NCBI GenBank assembly: GCA_900551415.1
Contig: URWB01000050.1
Coordinates: forward strand, 1 to 15,217
DNA length: 15,217 nt
Source of the DNA: an uncultured Eubacteriales bacterium
GTDB taxonomy: Bacteria; Bacillota; Clostridia; Peptostreptococcales; Anaerovoracaceae
Reading direction: 5' to 3'
The position numbers and the translations under genes are program-made. Shown in pieces: positions 1 to 5,796 of this stretch. The notes below the pieces were generated by a model. It saw only the letters and a program-made list of their open reading frames with translations. It ran no database searches and was not told the DNA's origin. Positions within the stretch are counted from its first letter, which is position 1; the number at the start of each line of letters is the position of its first letter.

Positions 1-316
1 GAGAAAAGGGCTTGGTAATATAATCATCAGCGCCTCTCTCCAGTCCGTCTACGATGTCCAGATCGGTGTCATTGGCAGTCAGCAGAATAACAGGAATCCC
101 GGGCGTGTTTTCCTTGATCTCCCGGAGCAGCTCAAGCCCGCTGCCATCCGGCAGATTGATATCCAACAGGATCAGGGATACACCGCCGCAAAGCAGTTGC
201 TCCTTTGCCGTTTTTAGGTCTTGGCAGGAAATGATCTGCCGAGTATCTGCTTTCAGTGCTTTGCATAATCCTTGATTCAAACCGATATCATCTTCAACAA
301 TCAGTAATTGCTCCAT
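1..316 (-). CDS. OmpR-type response regulator, receiver domain (partial)
   Basis: This is the N-terminal part of a two-component response regulator; its 3' end lies beyond the left edge. The protein starts MEQLLIVEDDIGLNQG, with the acidic pair (E8, D9, D10) that binds Mg2+. The phospho-acceptor Asp is in LILLDINLPDGSG, the conserved Thr in VILLTAND, and the conserved Lys in DDYITKPFS. All receiver-domain marks are present over about 105 residues. The ATG at 314-316 follows a purine-rich site (GGGAGTG on the coding strand), which fixes the start. The DNA-binding domain is not visible, so OmpR class rests on receiver sequence style. The partner histidine kinase would lie outside the window, further left on this strand. 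No target can be named. Confidence 0.93.
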   Translation of the reverse strand, partial: MEQLLIVEDDIGLNQGLCKALKADTRQIISCQDLKTAKEQLLCGGVSLILLDINLPDGSGLELLREIKENTPGIPVILLTANDTDLDIVDGLERGADDYITKPFS

Positions 317-349
317 ATATTTCACTCCCTCGTTATTCAAATGCCACTA

Positions 350-460
350 TTATTTCCTTGGGCAATTAGCAAGCCGGATGATCTCTGCACCGCTGGCAGT
401 GTTGCCATCAAACATAACCGCCGATTCCTCAAAGGTGGGGCGGTCTGTTTTTTCACTTTC
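350..460 (-). pseudogene. Possible short coding remnant without a start codon
   Basis: An open frame of about 36 codons between stops reads, near its start, KTDRPTFEESAVMFDG, and ends IIRLANCPRK followed by two stop codons (TAA TAG). It has protein-like composition but no initiation codon near its beginning and no ribosome binding site. The KTDRPTF opening loosely recalls small proteins of clostridial conjugative elements, but the resemblance is short and may be chance. It is read as a decayed gene tail or noise. The remainder of 331-654 shows no convincing gene on either strand. Confidence 0.25.
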
Positions 461-654
461 TTAATTGTATCATGCTAATGCAAAGAAATCTACATCTATC
501 AATAAGTTGTCCTGTTTTTTGAAACGGGGCAAGCGGAGTGGACGGAATCGGAACGGAAAAAATTCGAGAGTATCTGATAGAGAACCGGGAAAAGAGTCGA
601 GAGAAAAACAAGAGAGGGATTGTTTGGTGGTGGTAACTTAGCAAGACGACATAA

Positions 655-682
655 TTTCAAAAACTGCCATTCTTTTTTGAAA
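655..682. repeat. Inverted repeat upstream of protease gene
   Basis: Two perfect 9-base arms, TTTCAAAAA at 655-663 and TTTTTGAAA at 674-682, are separated by 10 bases. The right arm overlaps a candidate -35 element of the downstream gene, so this could be an operator. It lacks a GC-rich stem and would make a poor RNA terminator. Confidence 0.5.
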
Positions 683-702
683 AATATTTAGAACGGTATA
701 CT
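677..702 (+). promoter_or_regulatory. Weak candidate promoter for the S41 protease gene
   Basis: A TATACT hexamer at 697-702 is a good -10 element. The only nearby -35-like hexamer, TTGAAA at 677-682, is 14 bases away, shorter than the usual 16 to 18. Either the -35 is poor and an activator is needed, or the real promoter differs slightly. The transcript would start near 709 and run through the dyad at 725-744. Confidence 0.35.
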
Positions 703-724
703 GGCTATCGTGCCGGCGATTTGG

Positions 725-744
725 TACAATATACATATATTGTA
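725..744. promoter_or_regulatory. Perfect 20-bp dyad, probable operator
   Basis: TACAATATA at 725-733 and its exact reverse complement TATATTGTA at 736-744 flank a 2-base centre (CA). The dyad lies just downstream of the candidate promoter and 6 bases before the ribosome binding site of the protease gene. A perfect 9-base half-site at this position fits a repressor roadblock site. The regulator is not identifiable from the window. Confidence 0.6.
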
Positions 745-765
745 TTTGCATGGGAGGGCAGAAAA

Positions 766-3324
766 GTGAAAAGAAGAAATTTATTTATAGGAATACTGAT
801 AGTTGCATTTGTACTTTCCTTTAATACAGGTGTATTTGCGGGTACAAAAACAGTAAAGCCTTCAGTGCCTGTGATTAAGAGCATAGAGAGTATGGACAAA
901 GCGTATGTTAAGGTTAAATGGGGCAGAGTATCTAATGCGCAGGGGTATCAGGTATATCGTTTGGATTCTCAAGAAAACAGCTTCAAAAAAATTGCGACGA
1001 CTAAAAGTACAACTATTAAAGACAAGGGGGTTGTGCTTAACCGGAAGTACAGCTATAAGGTAAGGGCTTACACTAAAGTGGCCGGAAAAACAAAGCATAG
1101 CAAATTCAGCGCAGCAGAAGAAATTGTTTTTGAAGATACATTTCAGAAACTCCTTGATGAAGCTGACAGAACACATACAGAAATGAATACAAAAAATGAC
1201 AGCTTTGAAAATCTGAACAATTATGCCGTTTCAGACACATCAACTGCAAATCTGCTTTCAGATTCAGAAATAGAAAGTTTGCTTCAGGAACGTGAGCCTA
1301 AAACTGTTAACAAGCAGGAGGCAAAAGCTGATATTAACCTTTATTTCCGTACAATGAAAAGCAGTTATGCTGCATATTACTATTTTGGAGCAGACAATTT
1401 CGAGAAAGCCGAGAAAAATCTTATAAGCTGGATTGATAAGCAGCAGGGAGTAATAAACCCTGAGCGTCTGTGCAAGCAGATTGATAAGGAGTTATCATTT
1501 GTACAGGATGCGCATTTCAGCGCTTCAAACACATGGTATAATTCTATAAATGACAGATTTTATTATTACTATTATTCGTATAAGAATGTTTTTACGAAAG
1601 AGGGAAACAAATATACGGTAAGGATTAATGGCAAAAAATATACTTTTAAATCTTTTAATAAAAAAGATGTGGAATTAAAGAAAACACTTGTTGAGGATGG
1701 CAGAATTGTATACACCCCTGCAATCTTGTGCAGAGAAAAACAGCTCCCGAACTGTACTATGACTGTAACAGATAATGCAGGCAGGAGCAAAAAGATTAAG
1801 ATAGAATGGAAAAAGAGTAAGCCATATAGTGAAGATACATCGGGACAGGATTACCATTACCTTGAAGAAACAGGGGTTTCGTATGTTTCAATAAGATCTT
1901 TTGATTCCAAATTGGACTCTGATATTTTCAGGCAATTTGAGGAAAGCTCTTTAAAGATGAAAAACAGCGACCTCATTATATTTGACATCAGAGCAAATAA
2001 TGGGGGAAATGATGCATACGGGCGTAAGTGGATTGAAAACTTTTCAGGGCAGAGTCCTGTTATTAACGCAGCTTATGCAAGGAGAAATTCAAAACTTTCA
2101 TCAAGGATCTTTGGAGGAGGCGGTGATTTCGGAGTATACAGTACAAGTAGAGTTCAGGGAAAAACAATCCCGAATGATATCCCGATAATTGTGCTTGTAG
2201 ATAACAGGTGCGCTTCATCAGGGGAAAGTATGCTTAACTTTCTGCGTTGTCTTGACAATGTTGTAATTATCGGGTCAAACTCCGCAGGATATCAGCTTAG
2301 TGGTAATGTACATTCACTCTATCTGCCAAATACAGGGATACAAATGGCGGCTACAATGGGTGCGTTGAATTTTAATTACAGCACAGAGCCGGTGGATTAT
2401 AAAGGGTATGAGCCTGATATATGGTGTAATCCAAAGGATGCGCTTGATGCAGTATTTAATATGGTGAAACGTAATGCGATAGCCGATAAGAAGACAATTG
2501 AGGCATTAAAGTCTGCAACAGATGAAAACACAAATCCTATTACATTAAAGTTTGACAAATACACTATAAGGGAGGATTTTGTTTTTGGTGCTAACTTCTC
2601 AAAAGATGAAATACCTGTATATTATGGTGATAAGAAAATCGAAGATTACACTTTTGAGTATGAAAAGAATGGAGTGTGCGTTTGTACCAGGACCGATGGC
2701 GGAAATCTTAAGGTGAAGGTGACAGGAAAAGGAAAATGCAAAATTACAATTAAATATAAAGGGAAAACAGCCTCATTCATATGGGAAGCGAAAACTGACC
2801 CTATTGTTCTGAAATCAGCTGAAGATGTATTTGTTAAAGATGAGAATATTAAAATAAAAAAGGGAATTACTGAACTTTCAGTATGCAAAGGAGGCAGTCA
2901 GCTTAACGATTATGAAATAAGCTATGAAGGAAGCGGTAAGATAAAGTGTGCAAAGGCTGACAATGGAAAATTAAGAGTTGATGCGTCTGGTTCCGGAGGA
3001 GGAAAAGTCACCATAAAAAGCGGAAACAAGAAAGCTCGTTTTAATATTAGAACAGATGGTGTTATTATTTCTTTGAAATTCTCCAACAGGATGCTGGACG
3101 ATGGCGCAAGTGTTAATATAGGCGGAACCGGTGTGTTTCTGAGTGTTTGTGATAATGATAAGACAATTAAAAACTATACCGTTAAATGCGAAAAGGACAG
3201 AAACTGTACATTTACTAAAACCAGTGATGGCAGACTTGAAGCACAAGTGAAGAAAAAAGGAAAATATAAGTTTACAATAGCATACAAAGGTGAAGAAGCA
3301 ACTTTTTATATTAATGCTATATGA
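766..3324 (+). CDS. Secreted S41-family protease with FN3 domain and three C-terminal repeats
   Basis: The start is GTG at 766, placed 9 bases after GGGAGG (751-756); an upstream TTG at 721 is in frame but lacks such a site. The product has 852 residues. Residues 1-25 form a signal peptide (KRRN, a hydrophobic core, then GVFA before G26). Residues ~32-122 look like a fibronectin type III domain (VKVKWGRVSNAQGYQVYR). Residues ~190-580 form a peptidase S41/tail-specific protease domain: a tyrosine-rich cap, the strand FDIRANNGGND (406-416), and the nucleophile region CASSGES at 483-488. Residues ~590-852 hold three related Ig-like repeats. There is no LPXTG or transmembrane anchor, so release or non-covalent wall binding is inferred. 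The substrate is unknown. AT-rich third positions set this gene apart from the transporters downstream and suggest acquisition by transfer. No protease partner gene is adjacent. Confidence 0.88.
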   Translation: MKRRNLFIGILIVAFVLSFNTGVFAGTKTVKPSVPVIKSIESMDKAYVKVKWGRVSNAQGYQVYRLDSQENSFKKIATTKSTTIKDKGVVLNRKYSYKVRAYTKVAGKTKHSKFSAAEEIVFEDTFQKLLDEADRTHTEMNTKNDSFENLNNYAVSDTSTANLLSDSEIESLLQEREPKTVNKQEAKADINLYFRTMKSSYAAYYYFGADNFEKAEKNLISWIDKQQGVINPERLCKQIDKELSFVQDAHFSASNTWYNSINDRFYYYYYSYKNVFTKEGNKYTVRINGKKYTFKSFNKKDVELKKTLVEDGRIVYTPAILCREKQLPNCTMTVTDNAGRSKKIKIEWKKSKPYSEDTSGQDYHYLEETGVSYVSIRSFDSKLDSDIFRQFEESSLKMKNSDLIIFDIRANNGGNDAYGRKWIENFSGQSPVINAAYARRNSKLSSRIFGGGGDFGVYSTSRVQGKTIPNDIPIIVLVDNRCASSGESMLNFLRCLDNVVIIGSNSAGYQLSGNVHSLYLPNTGIQMAATMGALNFNYSTEPVDYKGYEPDIWCNPKDALDAVFNMVKRNAIADKKTIEALKSATDENTNPITLKFDKYTIREDFVFGANFSKDEIPVYYGDKKIEDYTFEYEKNGVCVCTRTDGGNLKVKVTGKGKCKITIKYKGKTASFIWEAKTDPIVLKSAEDVFVKDENIKIKKGITELSVCKGGSQLNDYEISYEGSGKIKCAKADNGKLRVDASGSGGGKVTIKSGNKKARFNIRTDGVIISLKFSNRMLDDGASVNIGGTGVFLSVCDNDKTIKNYTVKCEKDRNCTFTKTSDGRLEAQVKKKGKYKFTIAYKGEEATFYINAI
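2533..3321 (+). repeat. Three tandem Ig-like repeats encoded at the protease C-terminus
   Basis: Three units of about 85 residues start near 2533, 2797 and 3055. Each follows the same order: an ITLKF / IVLKS / ISLKF strand, a short loop, a segment such as ELSVC or FLSVC, then DYTFEYE / DYEISYE / NYTVKCE, a glycine-rich turn and a closing strand such as KCKITIKYKGKTASF or KYKFTIAYKGEEATF. Identity is low but the pattern is regular, as in bacterial Ig-like domains. They probably act as a stalk or a carbohydrate- or wall-binding region. Confidence 0.65.
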
Positions 3325-3445
3325 TTTTGGACAAATTGAGAGACTGTGAAAGTTTTTCTGTAAATTATCCTTCTATGGTAATTAGATAGCTTTCGCACTC
3401 GCATTTCAGCAGGTGTCTTGCTTGCTGACAATATAAACTATGATT

Positions 3446-3487
3446 CAAAAAATGTCAAGGGCTCCTTCGATTTTCGGAGGAGTCCTT
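3446..3487 (-). terminator. Intrinsic terminator of the thioredoxin operon
   Basis: Arms at 3457-3470 and 3474-3487 form a 14-pair stem (two G-T pairs) with a 3-base loop. On the minus strand the stem is followed, 4 bases later, by six T (A run at 3447-3452). On the plus strand no T run follows, so it serves the minus-strand genes. The rest of 3325-3456 shows no convincing gene. Confidence 0.8.
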
Positions 3488-3505
3488 GCTTATCTCTCAG
3501 TTAGT

Positions 3506-3694
3506 TTAGCACGGGATGCGCCCCTCGTACATGACTGTAAATTCTCCGTAAACCTTGCCCCAGTCTAACTCGTCCAAATGTTCACGCAGGACGTCCAGCG
3601 GAATATTGCGGAAGCCGTCCAGATGGCCTCGCTGATATTCCTCCACGGTACGGACATCCAGCAGCGTCACGCCGCCTACAATCACAACTTTCAT
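3506..3694 (-). pseudogene. Truncated rhodanese-like domain lacking the active-site cysteine loop
   Basis: The 62-residue frame starts at an ATG that overlaps the thioredoxin stop (ATGA), so it would be translationally coupled. Residues 9-46 (VTLLDVRTVEEYQRGHLDG, then FRNIPLDVLREHLDEL) match the first half of a rhodanese domain, most like the C-terminal rhodanese unit of CoA-disulfide reductase or NADH-oxidase-type flavoproteins. After DWGKVY the expected active-site segment (V-Y-C-x-S-G-x-R-S) is absent, and a short unrelated tail ending GRIPC is read instead. A full domain needs about 100 residues. Sulfurtransferase activity is therefore not expected. It is best read as a deletion product that kept its start and is followed by the operon terminator. 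Confidence 0.75.
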
Positions 3695-4011
3695 CTTGCA
3701 TCCCCCATCATTGCGGCGATCTCTGCCTTTTGTCGATAGCCGACCGATTTGGCAACGACCTTTCCATCCTTGAACACGACCAGCATCGGGATGCTGGACA
3801 CCTGAAAGCGAGCAGCAAGTTCTGTTTGCTCGTCCACATTGATCTTGCCTACCTTGAGCGTGCTGCTATTTTCTTCGGCAAGCTCATGCAGCACGGGAGA
3901 AAGCATTTTGCACGGACCGCACCAAGCGGCATAGAAATCCAGCAAAACGGGCTTGTCGGAACGCAGCACCTCATTTTCAAAATTTGCAGCGGTAATTTTT
4001 AATTCAGCCAT
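3691..4011 (-). CDS. trxA: Thioredoxin
   Basis: The product is 106 residues, starting MAELKITAANFENEV. An in-frame ATG exists 9 codons upstream, but AAAGGAG sits correctly before the ATG at 4011. The protein has the classical active site WCGPCK within FYAAWCGPCKMLSPVL, the buried Asp in VLLDFYA, the NVDE segment, and the cis-proline in SSIPMLVVFKDGK. It is a cytoplasmic disulfide reductase fuelled by thioredoxin reductase, which is not encoded in the window. It is the one fully intact gene in the decayed middle region. It lies 23 bases after a small cysteine-motif membrane protein and overlaps the rhodanese fragment. This setting suggests a redox or sulfur-transfer role rather than the housekeeping thioredoxin. 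Transcription probably starts at the Crp/Fnr-type promoter at 4346-4387. Confidence 0.95.
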   Translation of the reverse strand: MAELKITAANFENEVLRSDKPVLLDFYAAWCGPCKMLSPVLHELAEENSSTLKVGKINVDEQTELAARFQVSSIPMLVVFKDGKVVAKSVGYRQKAEIAAMMGDAR

Positions 4012-4034
4012 AAGAATAACTCCTTTCGTTATTT

Positions 4035-4229
4035 TCAATTATTTTTGCTTTTTAATTTGCAAATACTTTGCGTCATGGTTCCCATCGGACAAAATGCACA
4101 CCATGTGCGGGGCTTGTAGAGCACCATAACGATCATGCCCAGCCATGCAAAGAGGATATTGAAAAAGCCCAGTGCAAAGTAGACTATAGCATAGACCCAT
4201 AGATAATCGTACCAGTGTTTTTTCTTCAT
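4035..4229 (-). CDS. Small membrane protein with 4Fe-4S-like cysteine motif
   Basis: The 64-residue protein begins MKKKHWYDYLW. A hydrophobic stretch at about residues 10-38 forms one long or two short membrane segments. The tail carries WCAFCPMGTMTQSIC, a CxxCPxG motif plus a third cysteine. This recalls the membrane-edge 4Fe-4S motif of NapH/NosR/RdxA-type proteins (for example CPxG), but those are far longer. The ATG follows GAGGGACGAGG on the coding strand. The protein is cotranscribed with thioredoxin, so a role in passing electrons or thiol equivalents at the membrane is plausible but inferred. It might be a remnant of a longer polyferredoxin-like protein, yet the clean start, stop and ribosome binding site argue for a real small gene. 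Confidence 0.65.
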   Translation of the reverse strand: MKKKHWYDYLWVYAIVYFALGFFNILFAWLGMIVMVLYKPRTWCAFCPMGTMTQSICKLKSKNN

Positions 4230-4244
4230 GCCTCGTCCCTCGCT

Positions 4245-4315
4245 TTAATCCTGCAAGGATTTGTAGTAGAGCATGCAGTGGCAGAATCCCTCGAAGTCCG
4301 GGTCTGCAATTTCAT
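4245..4315 (-). pseudogene. Frameshifted 23-residue mini-gene with CHC motif
   Basis: An ATG at 4313-4315 follows GAGGTGG on the coding strand. Read from it, the frame gives 29 residues of low protein character (MKLQTRTSRD..., TGA overlapping the next ATG). One frame over, the sequence reads IADPDFEGFCHCMLYYKSLQ and ends at a TAA 15 bases before the next gene. Adding a single A to the AAA after the ATG would join the start to this frame as MKIADPDFEGFCHCMLYY. I therefore infer a one-base deletion in an A run (or a sequencing error). The function is unknown; the CHC pair could bind metal or form a disulfide. Confidence 0.4.
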
Positions 4316-4345
4316 GTTTACCACCTCTTTCTTGATTGTGGCTTT

Positions 4346-4387
4346 ATCATACCACATGACAAAGCACTTTTCTGTGACGAAGTCACA
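4346..4387 (-). promoter_or_regulatory. Crp/Fnr-type site and promoter for the thioredoxin operon
   Basis: On the minus strand a TATGAT -10 element (4346-4351) lies 29 bases from the centre of a perfect dyad, TGTGAC-GAA-GTCACA on the plus strand (4373-4387). Counting the -10 as -12 to -7 puts the dyad centre at -41, the classic class II activator position of Crp/Fnr proteins. The -35 hexamer is poor (CAGAAA), as expected for an activator-dependent promoter. The half-site TGTGA is the Crp/Fnr-family half-site; the 5-base gap is one shorter than in the E. coli Crp consensus. Confidence 0.65.
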
Positions 4388-4396
4388 TTGATAAAG

Positions 4397-4426
4397 AAAA
4401 AAATCGGTGCTGAAAAAGCACCGGTT
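4397..4426 (-). terminator. Intrinsic terminator after the Crp/Fnr remnant
   Basis: Arms at 4402-4411 and 4417-4426 make a 10-pair stem (core CGGTGCT / AGCACCG) with a GAAAA loop. On the minus strand seven T follow directly (A run 4397-4403). On the plus strand the stem ends in GGTTTT, so weak bidirectional action is possible. Confidence 0.8.
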
Positions 4427-4440
4427 TTAAATAGTTCTAT

Positions 4441-4527
4441 TTATTTTAGGCGATAGAGTCCGTCTGTATCCCGCAGCGTGATTGCACCGCGTTTCATTTC
4501 CACCAGACCGTCCTTTTTACTTTGCAT
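4441..4527 (-). pseudogene. C-terminal remnant of a Crp/Fnr-family regulator
   Basis: The 28-residue frame reads MQSKKDGLVEMKRGAITLRD, then TDGLYRLK and a stop. The segment DGLVEMKRGAITLRDTDGLYRL matches the end of the winged helix of Crp/Fnr regulators (typically G-L-I-x-x-x-R-x-x-I-x-I-x-D-x-x-x-L). The cAMP- or cluster-binding barrel and the recognition helix are missing. The ATG overlaps the aminotransferase stop (TAATG), which looks like a deletion join that happens to create a coupled start. It cannot bind DNA as it stands. It lies next to a Crp/Fnr-type operator, which suggests the lost gene once controlled the thioredoxin operon. Confidence 0.6.
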
Positions 4528-4965
4528 TATCGTTCCTCACGAATCGCTTTCACCATACGGGCAAGACCTGTTTCGATGATGCTGCGGGGCATGGCCAGAT
4601 TCAAGCGAATGTATCCGGCGGCATTGCCCACAAATAGTGCGTTGCCGCCCTCCAGCAGCACACCTGCCTTATTCGCAAAGAAGTCTGGAAGGTCGGTGCC
4701 ATCCGGCAGGTATTTACCCATGTTTACCCAAGTAAGATAAGTGGCCTCCGGGATGTACATGACTGCCTCCGGCAGCTCGCGGGAGAGGAACTCCTTCGCA
4801 AAGACGAAGTTCCCGTCCAAATATTCCTTCAGTGCTTCGTGCCACGCGCCGCCGTACTCATAGGCAGCTTTTGCCGCTGTCAGGGACAGAGGATTCACCA
4901 TACCGAACAGCTTGTCTCGATCTTTGAATCGGCTACGCAGCGGCTCCGACGGACAGATTTTTCAG
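4527..4965 (-). pseudogene. C-terminal fragment of a PatB/MalY-type aminotransferase (C-S lyase)
   Basis: About 145 residues match the C-terminal domain of fold-type I PLP enzymes related to cystathionine beta-lyase PatB/MalY: FGMVNPLSLTAAKAAYEYGG, then WHEALKEYLDGN, PEATYLTWVNMGKYLPDG, and a substrate-carboxylate Arg region GNAAGYIRLNLAMPRSIIETG. The N-terminal two thirds, including the PLP lysine, are absent. The homologous frame continues upstream of the first ATG (4901) to about 4965, where it runs into the PNPOx-like gene in another frame. This is a deletion junction and not a short enzyme. The natural C-terminus appears intact (KAIREER). Confidence 0.8.
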
Positions 4966-5118
4966 GGTCGTGTCCAAAAACACATCGCCGACAACCAACT
5001 TACCGTCCGGAGTCACATCCTTAAAGGCTACGGGCACCACATTGGGCTCGCCATCGGCGCAGGTAGCCAGATCCCACATGCCGCTCTTAAGCAGCTTAAC
5101 AACATTTTCATTCAGCAT
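4933..5118 (-). pseudogene. N-terminal fragment of a PNPOx-family flavin/pyridoxamine-binding protein
   Basis: The ATG at 5118 follows AAGGAGG at good spacing. Residues 1-54, MLNENVVKLLKSGMWDLATC to VFLDTTLKN, fit the first half of the split-barrel pyridoxamine 5'-phosphate oxidase-like family; ADGEPNVVPVAFK is the typical strand-turn-strand. These proteins are usually about 120-150 residues. Here the match stops and a chance tail (LSVGAAA, TAG) is read across the junction with the aminotransferase fragment. It could still be translated, but the flavin-binding barrel would be incomplete. Confidence 0.75.
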
Positions 5119-5145
5119 GATAAGTTCCTCCTTGTATCTTGAGCT

Positions 5146-5394
5146 TTATAGCTCGTTTGTTGCACTCACCGCTGCGTCAGCGTCTCCACTGACACCGCCA
5201 TAGAGCTTGATGCCCGTCTCGACGAGTGCTGCCTGCGCACTACCGCCGATACCTCTGCAGATTAAAGTGTCCACTGTTATGGGTATCGTATAGGCATTAT
5301 GATCGAGAAAAGGGAAAAAACAAGTGAAAGTTCCCATTTTCTCAGGTTTTGAACAAAAAGATGTAATGCTGCGGCTGTGTCTCTTCCATTTCAC
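5146..5394 (-). pseudogene. NifX/NifB-type metallocluster-binding domain, truncated at both ends
   Basis: The C-terminal half, VDTLICRGIGGSAQAALVET followed by GIKLYGGVSGDADAAV, is a clear match to the dinitrogenase iron-molybdenum cofactor-binding domain (NifX / NifB C-terminal family). Small proteins of this kind are common in anaerobes that do not fix nitrogen. The usual N-terminal part (ENG...HFGH...) is missing. Residues before about 35 in the frame look random, though an ENGNFHLFF string in a neighbouring frame near 5320 may be its decayed relic. The C-terminus ends abruptly as SATNEL, 12 bases before the ribosome binding site of the PNPOx fragment. It is most likely inactive. Confidence 0.7.
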
Positions 5395-5587
5395 ATGCCG
5401 TGTTTAGATTAAATGGATGGAGTTTCCATGCTGCGCCTCCAAAAAAGTGATCGGATCCAAGCGTTTTAATAAAGATTTGTGTTTTTAAACAAAAAATAAA
5501 AAGGGTATTCCTTATATTTCCAGAGGCGGCGAAGGCAAAATCTAATGCGTTACATCTTTGGGCACTTTTTGACCCTAAAAGCGGCGC
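5342..5587 (-). pseudogene. Orphan open frame, protein-like C-terminal tail without start
   Basis: A stop-free frame of 81 codons has no start near its beginning. The last 41 residues are strongly protein-like: GSDHFFGGAAWKLHPF, then NLNTACEMEETQPQHYIFLF and KT before TGA (5342-5344). The earlier part includes QRCNALDFAFAASGN but also an AT-rich stretch that may be chance. I do not recognise the family. Position, strand and missing start fit another deletion-truncated member of the chain. The region between it and the transporter promoter near 5706 holds no other gene I can support. Confidence 0.35.
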
Positions 5588-5602
5588 TCATGCGTGAGCG
5601 CC
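5583..5602. repeat. GC-rich hairpin
   Basis: GGCGCTCA (5583-5590) and TGAGCGCC (5595-5602) form a perfect 8-pair stem with a TGCG loop. Only four T follow on the minus strand, 2 bases after the stem, and none on the plus strand. It could be a weak minus-strand terminator or simply a spacer between the decayed region and the transporter gene. Confidence 0.4.
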
Positions 5603-5705
5603 ATGTGCGCATAGAAATCTCTGATTTCGTTAGTGGAATATAACGGAAAATTCTGAAAATTTAACGAGAAAATGAAATTCGCTGATGGTAATCTCCCTGA
5701 AACTA

Positions 5706-5714
5706 TGTTAGAAT
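5706..5714 (+). promoter_or_regulatory. Extended -10 promoter of the NSS transporter gene
   Basis: TGTTAGAAT carries the extended TG motif (5706-5707) and the -10 hexamer TAGAAT (5709-5714). No good -35 is seen, which is usual for extended -10 promoters. Transcription would begin near 5721, leaving a leader of about 75 bases before the ATG at 5797. Confidence 0.5.
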
Positions 5715-5796
5715 AGTGGTTGCCTGTGTTTGCGCAATAGGCGCAGGACATCAGGAAAGATACAAAAGATATCTGGGAGAAGAGGAGAATTTTAAC

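Noticed and set aside
54..275. Open frame on the plus strand over the response regulator
   Set aside because: It lies wholly antisense to a clear receiver domain, has no ribosome binding site and shows no family pattern.
541..634. Plus-strand frame reading GTEKIREYLIENREKSREKN, considered as a recombinase remnant
   Set aside because: It is only about 35 codons, has no start signal, and I could not tie it to any specific recombinase family; charged residues alone are not evidence.
3321..3389. 22-codon ATG frame overlapping the protease stop codon
   Set aside because: It lacks a ribosome binding site of its own and the product resembles nothing I recognise.
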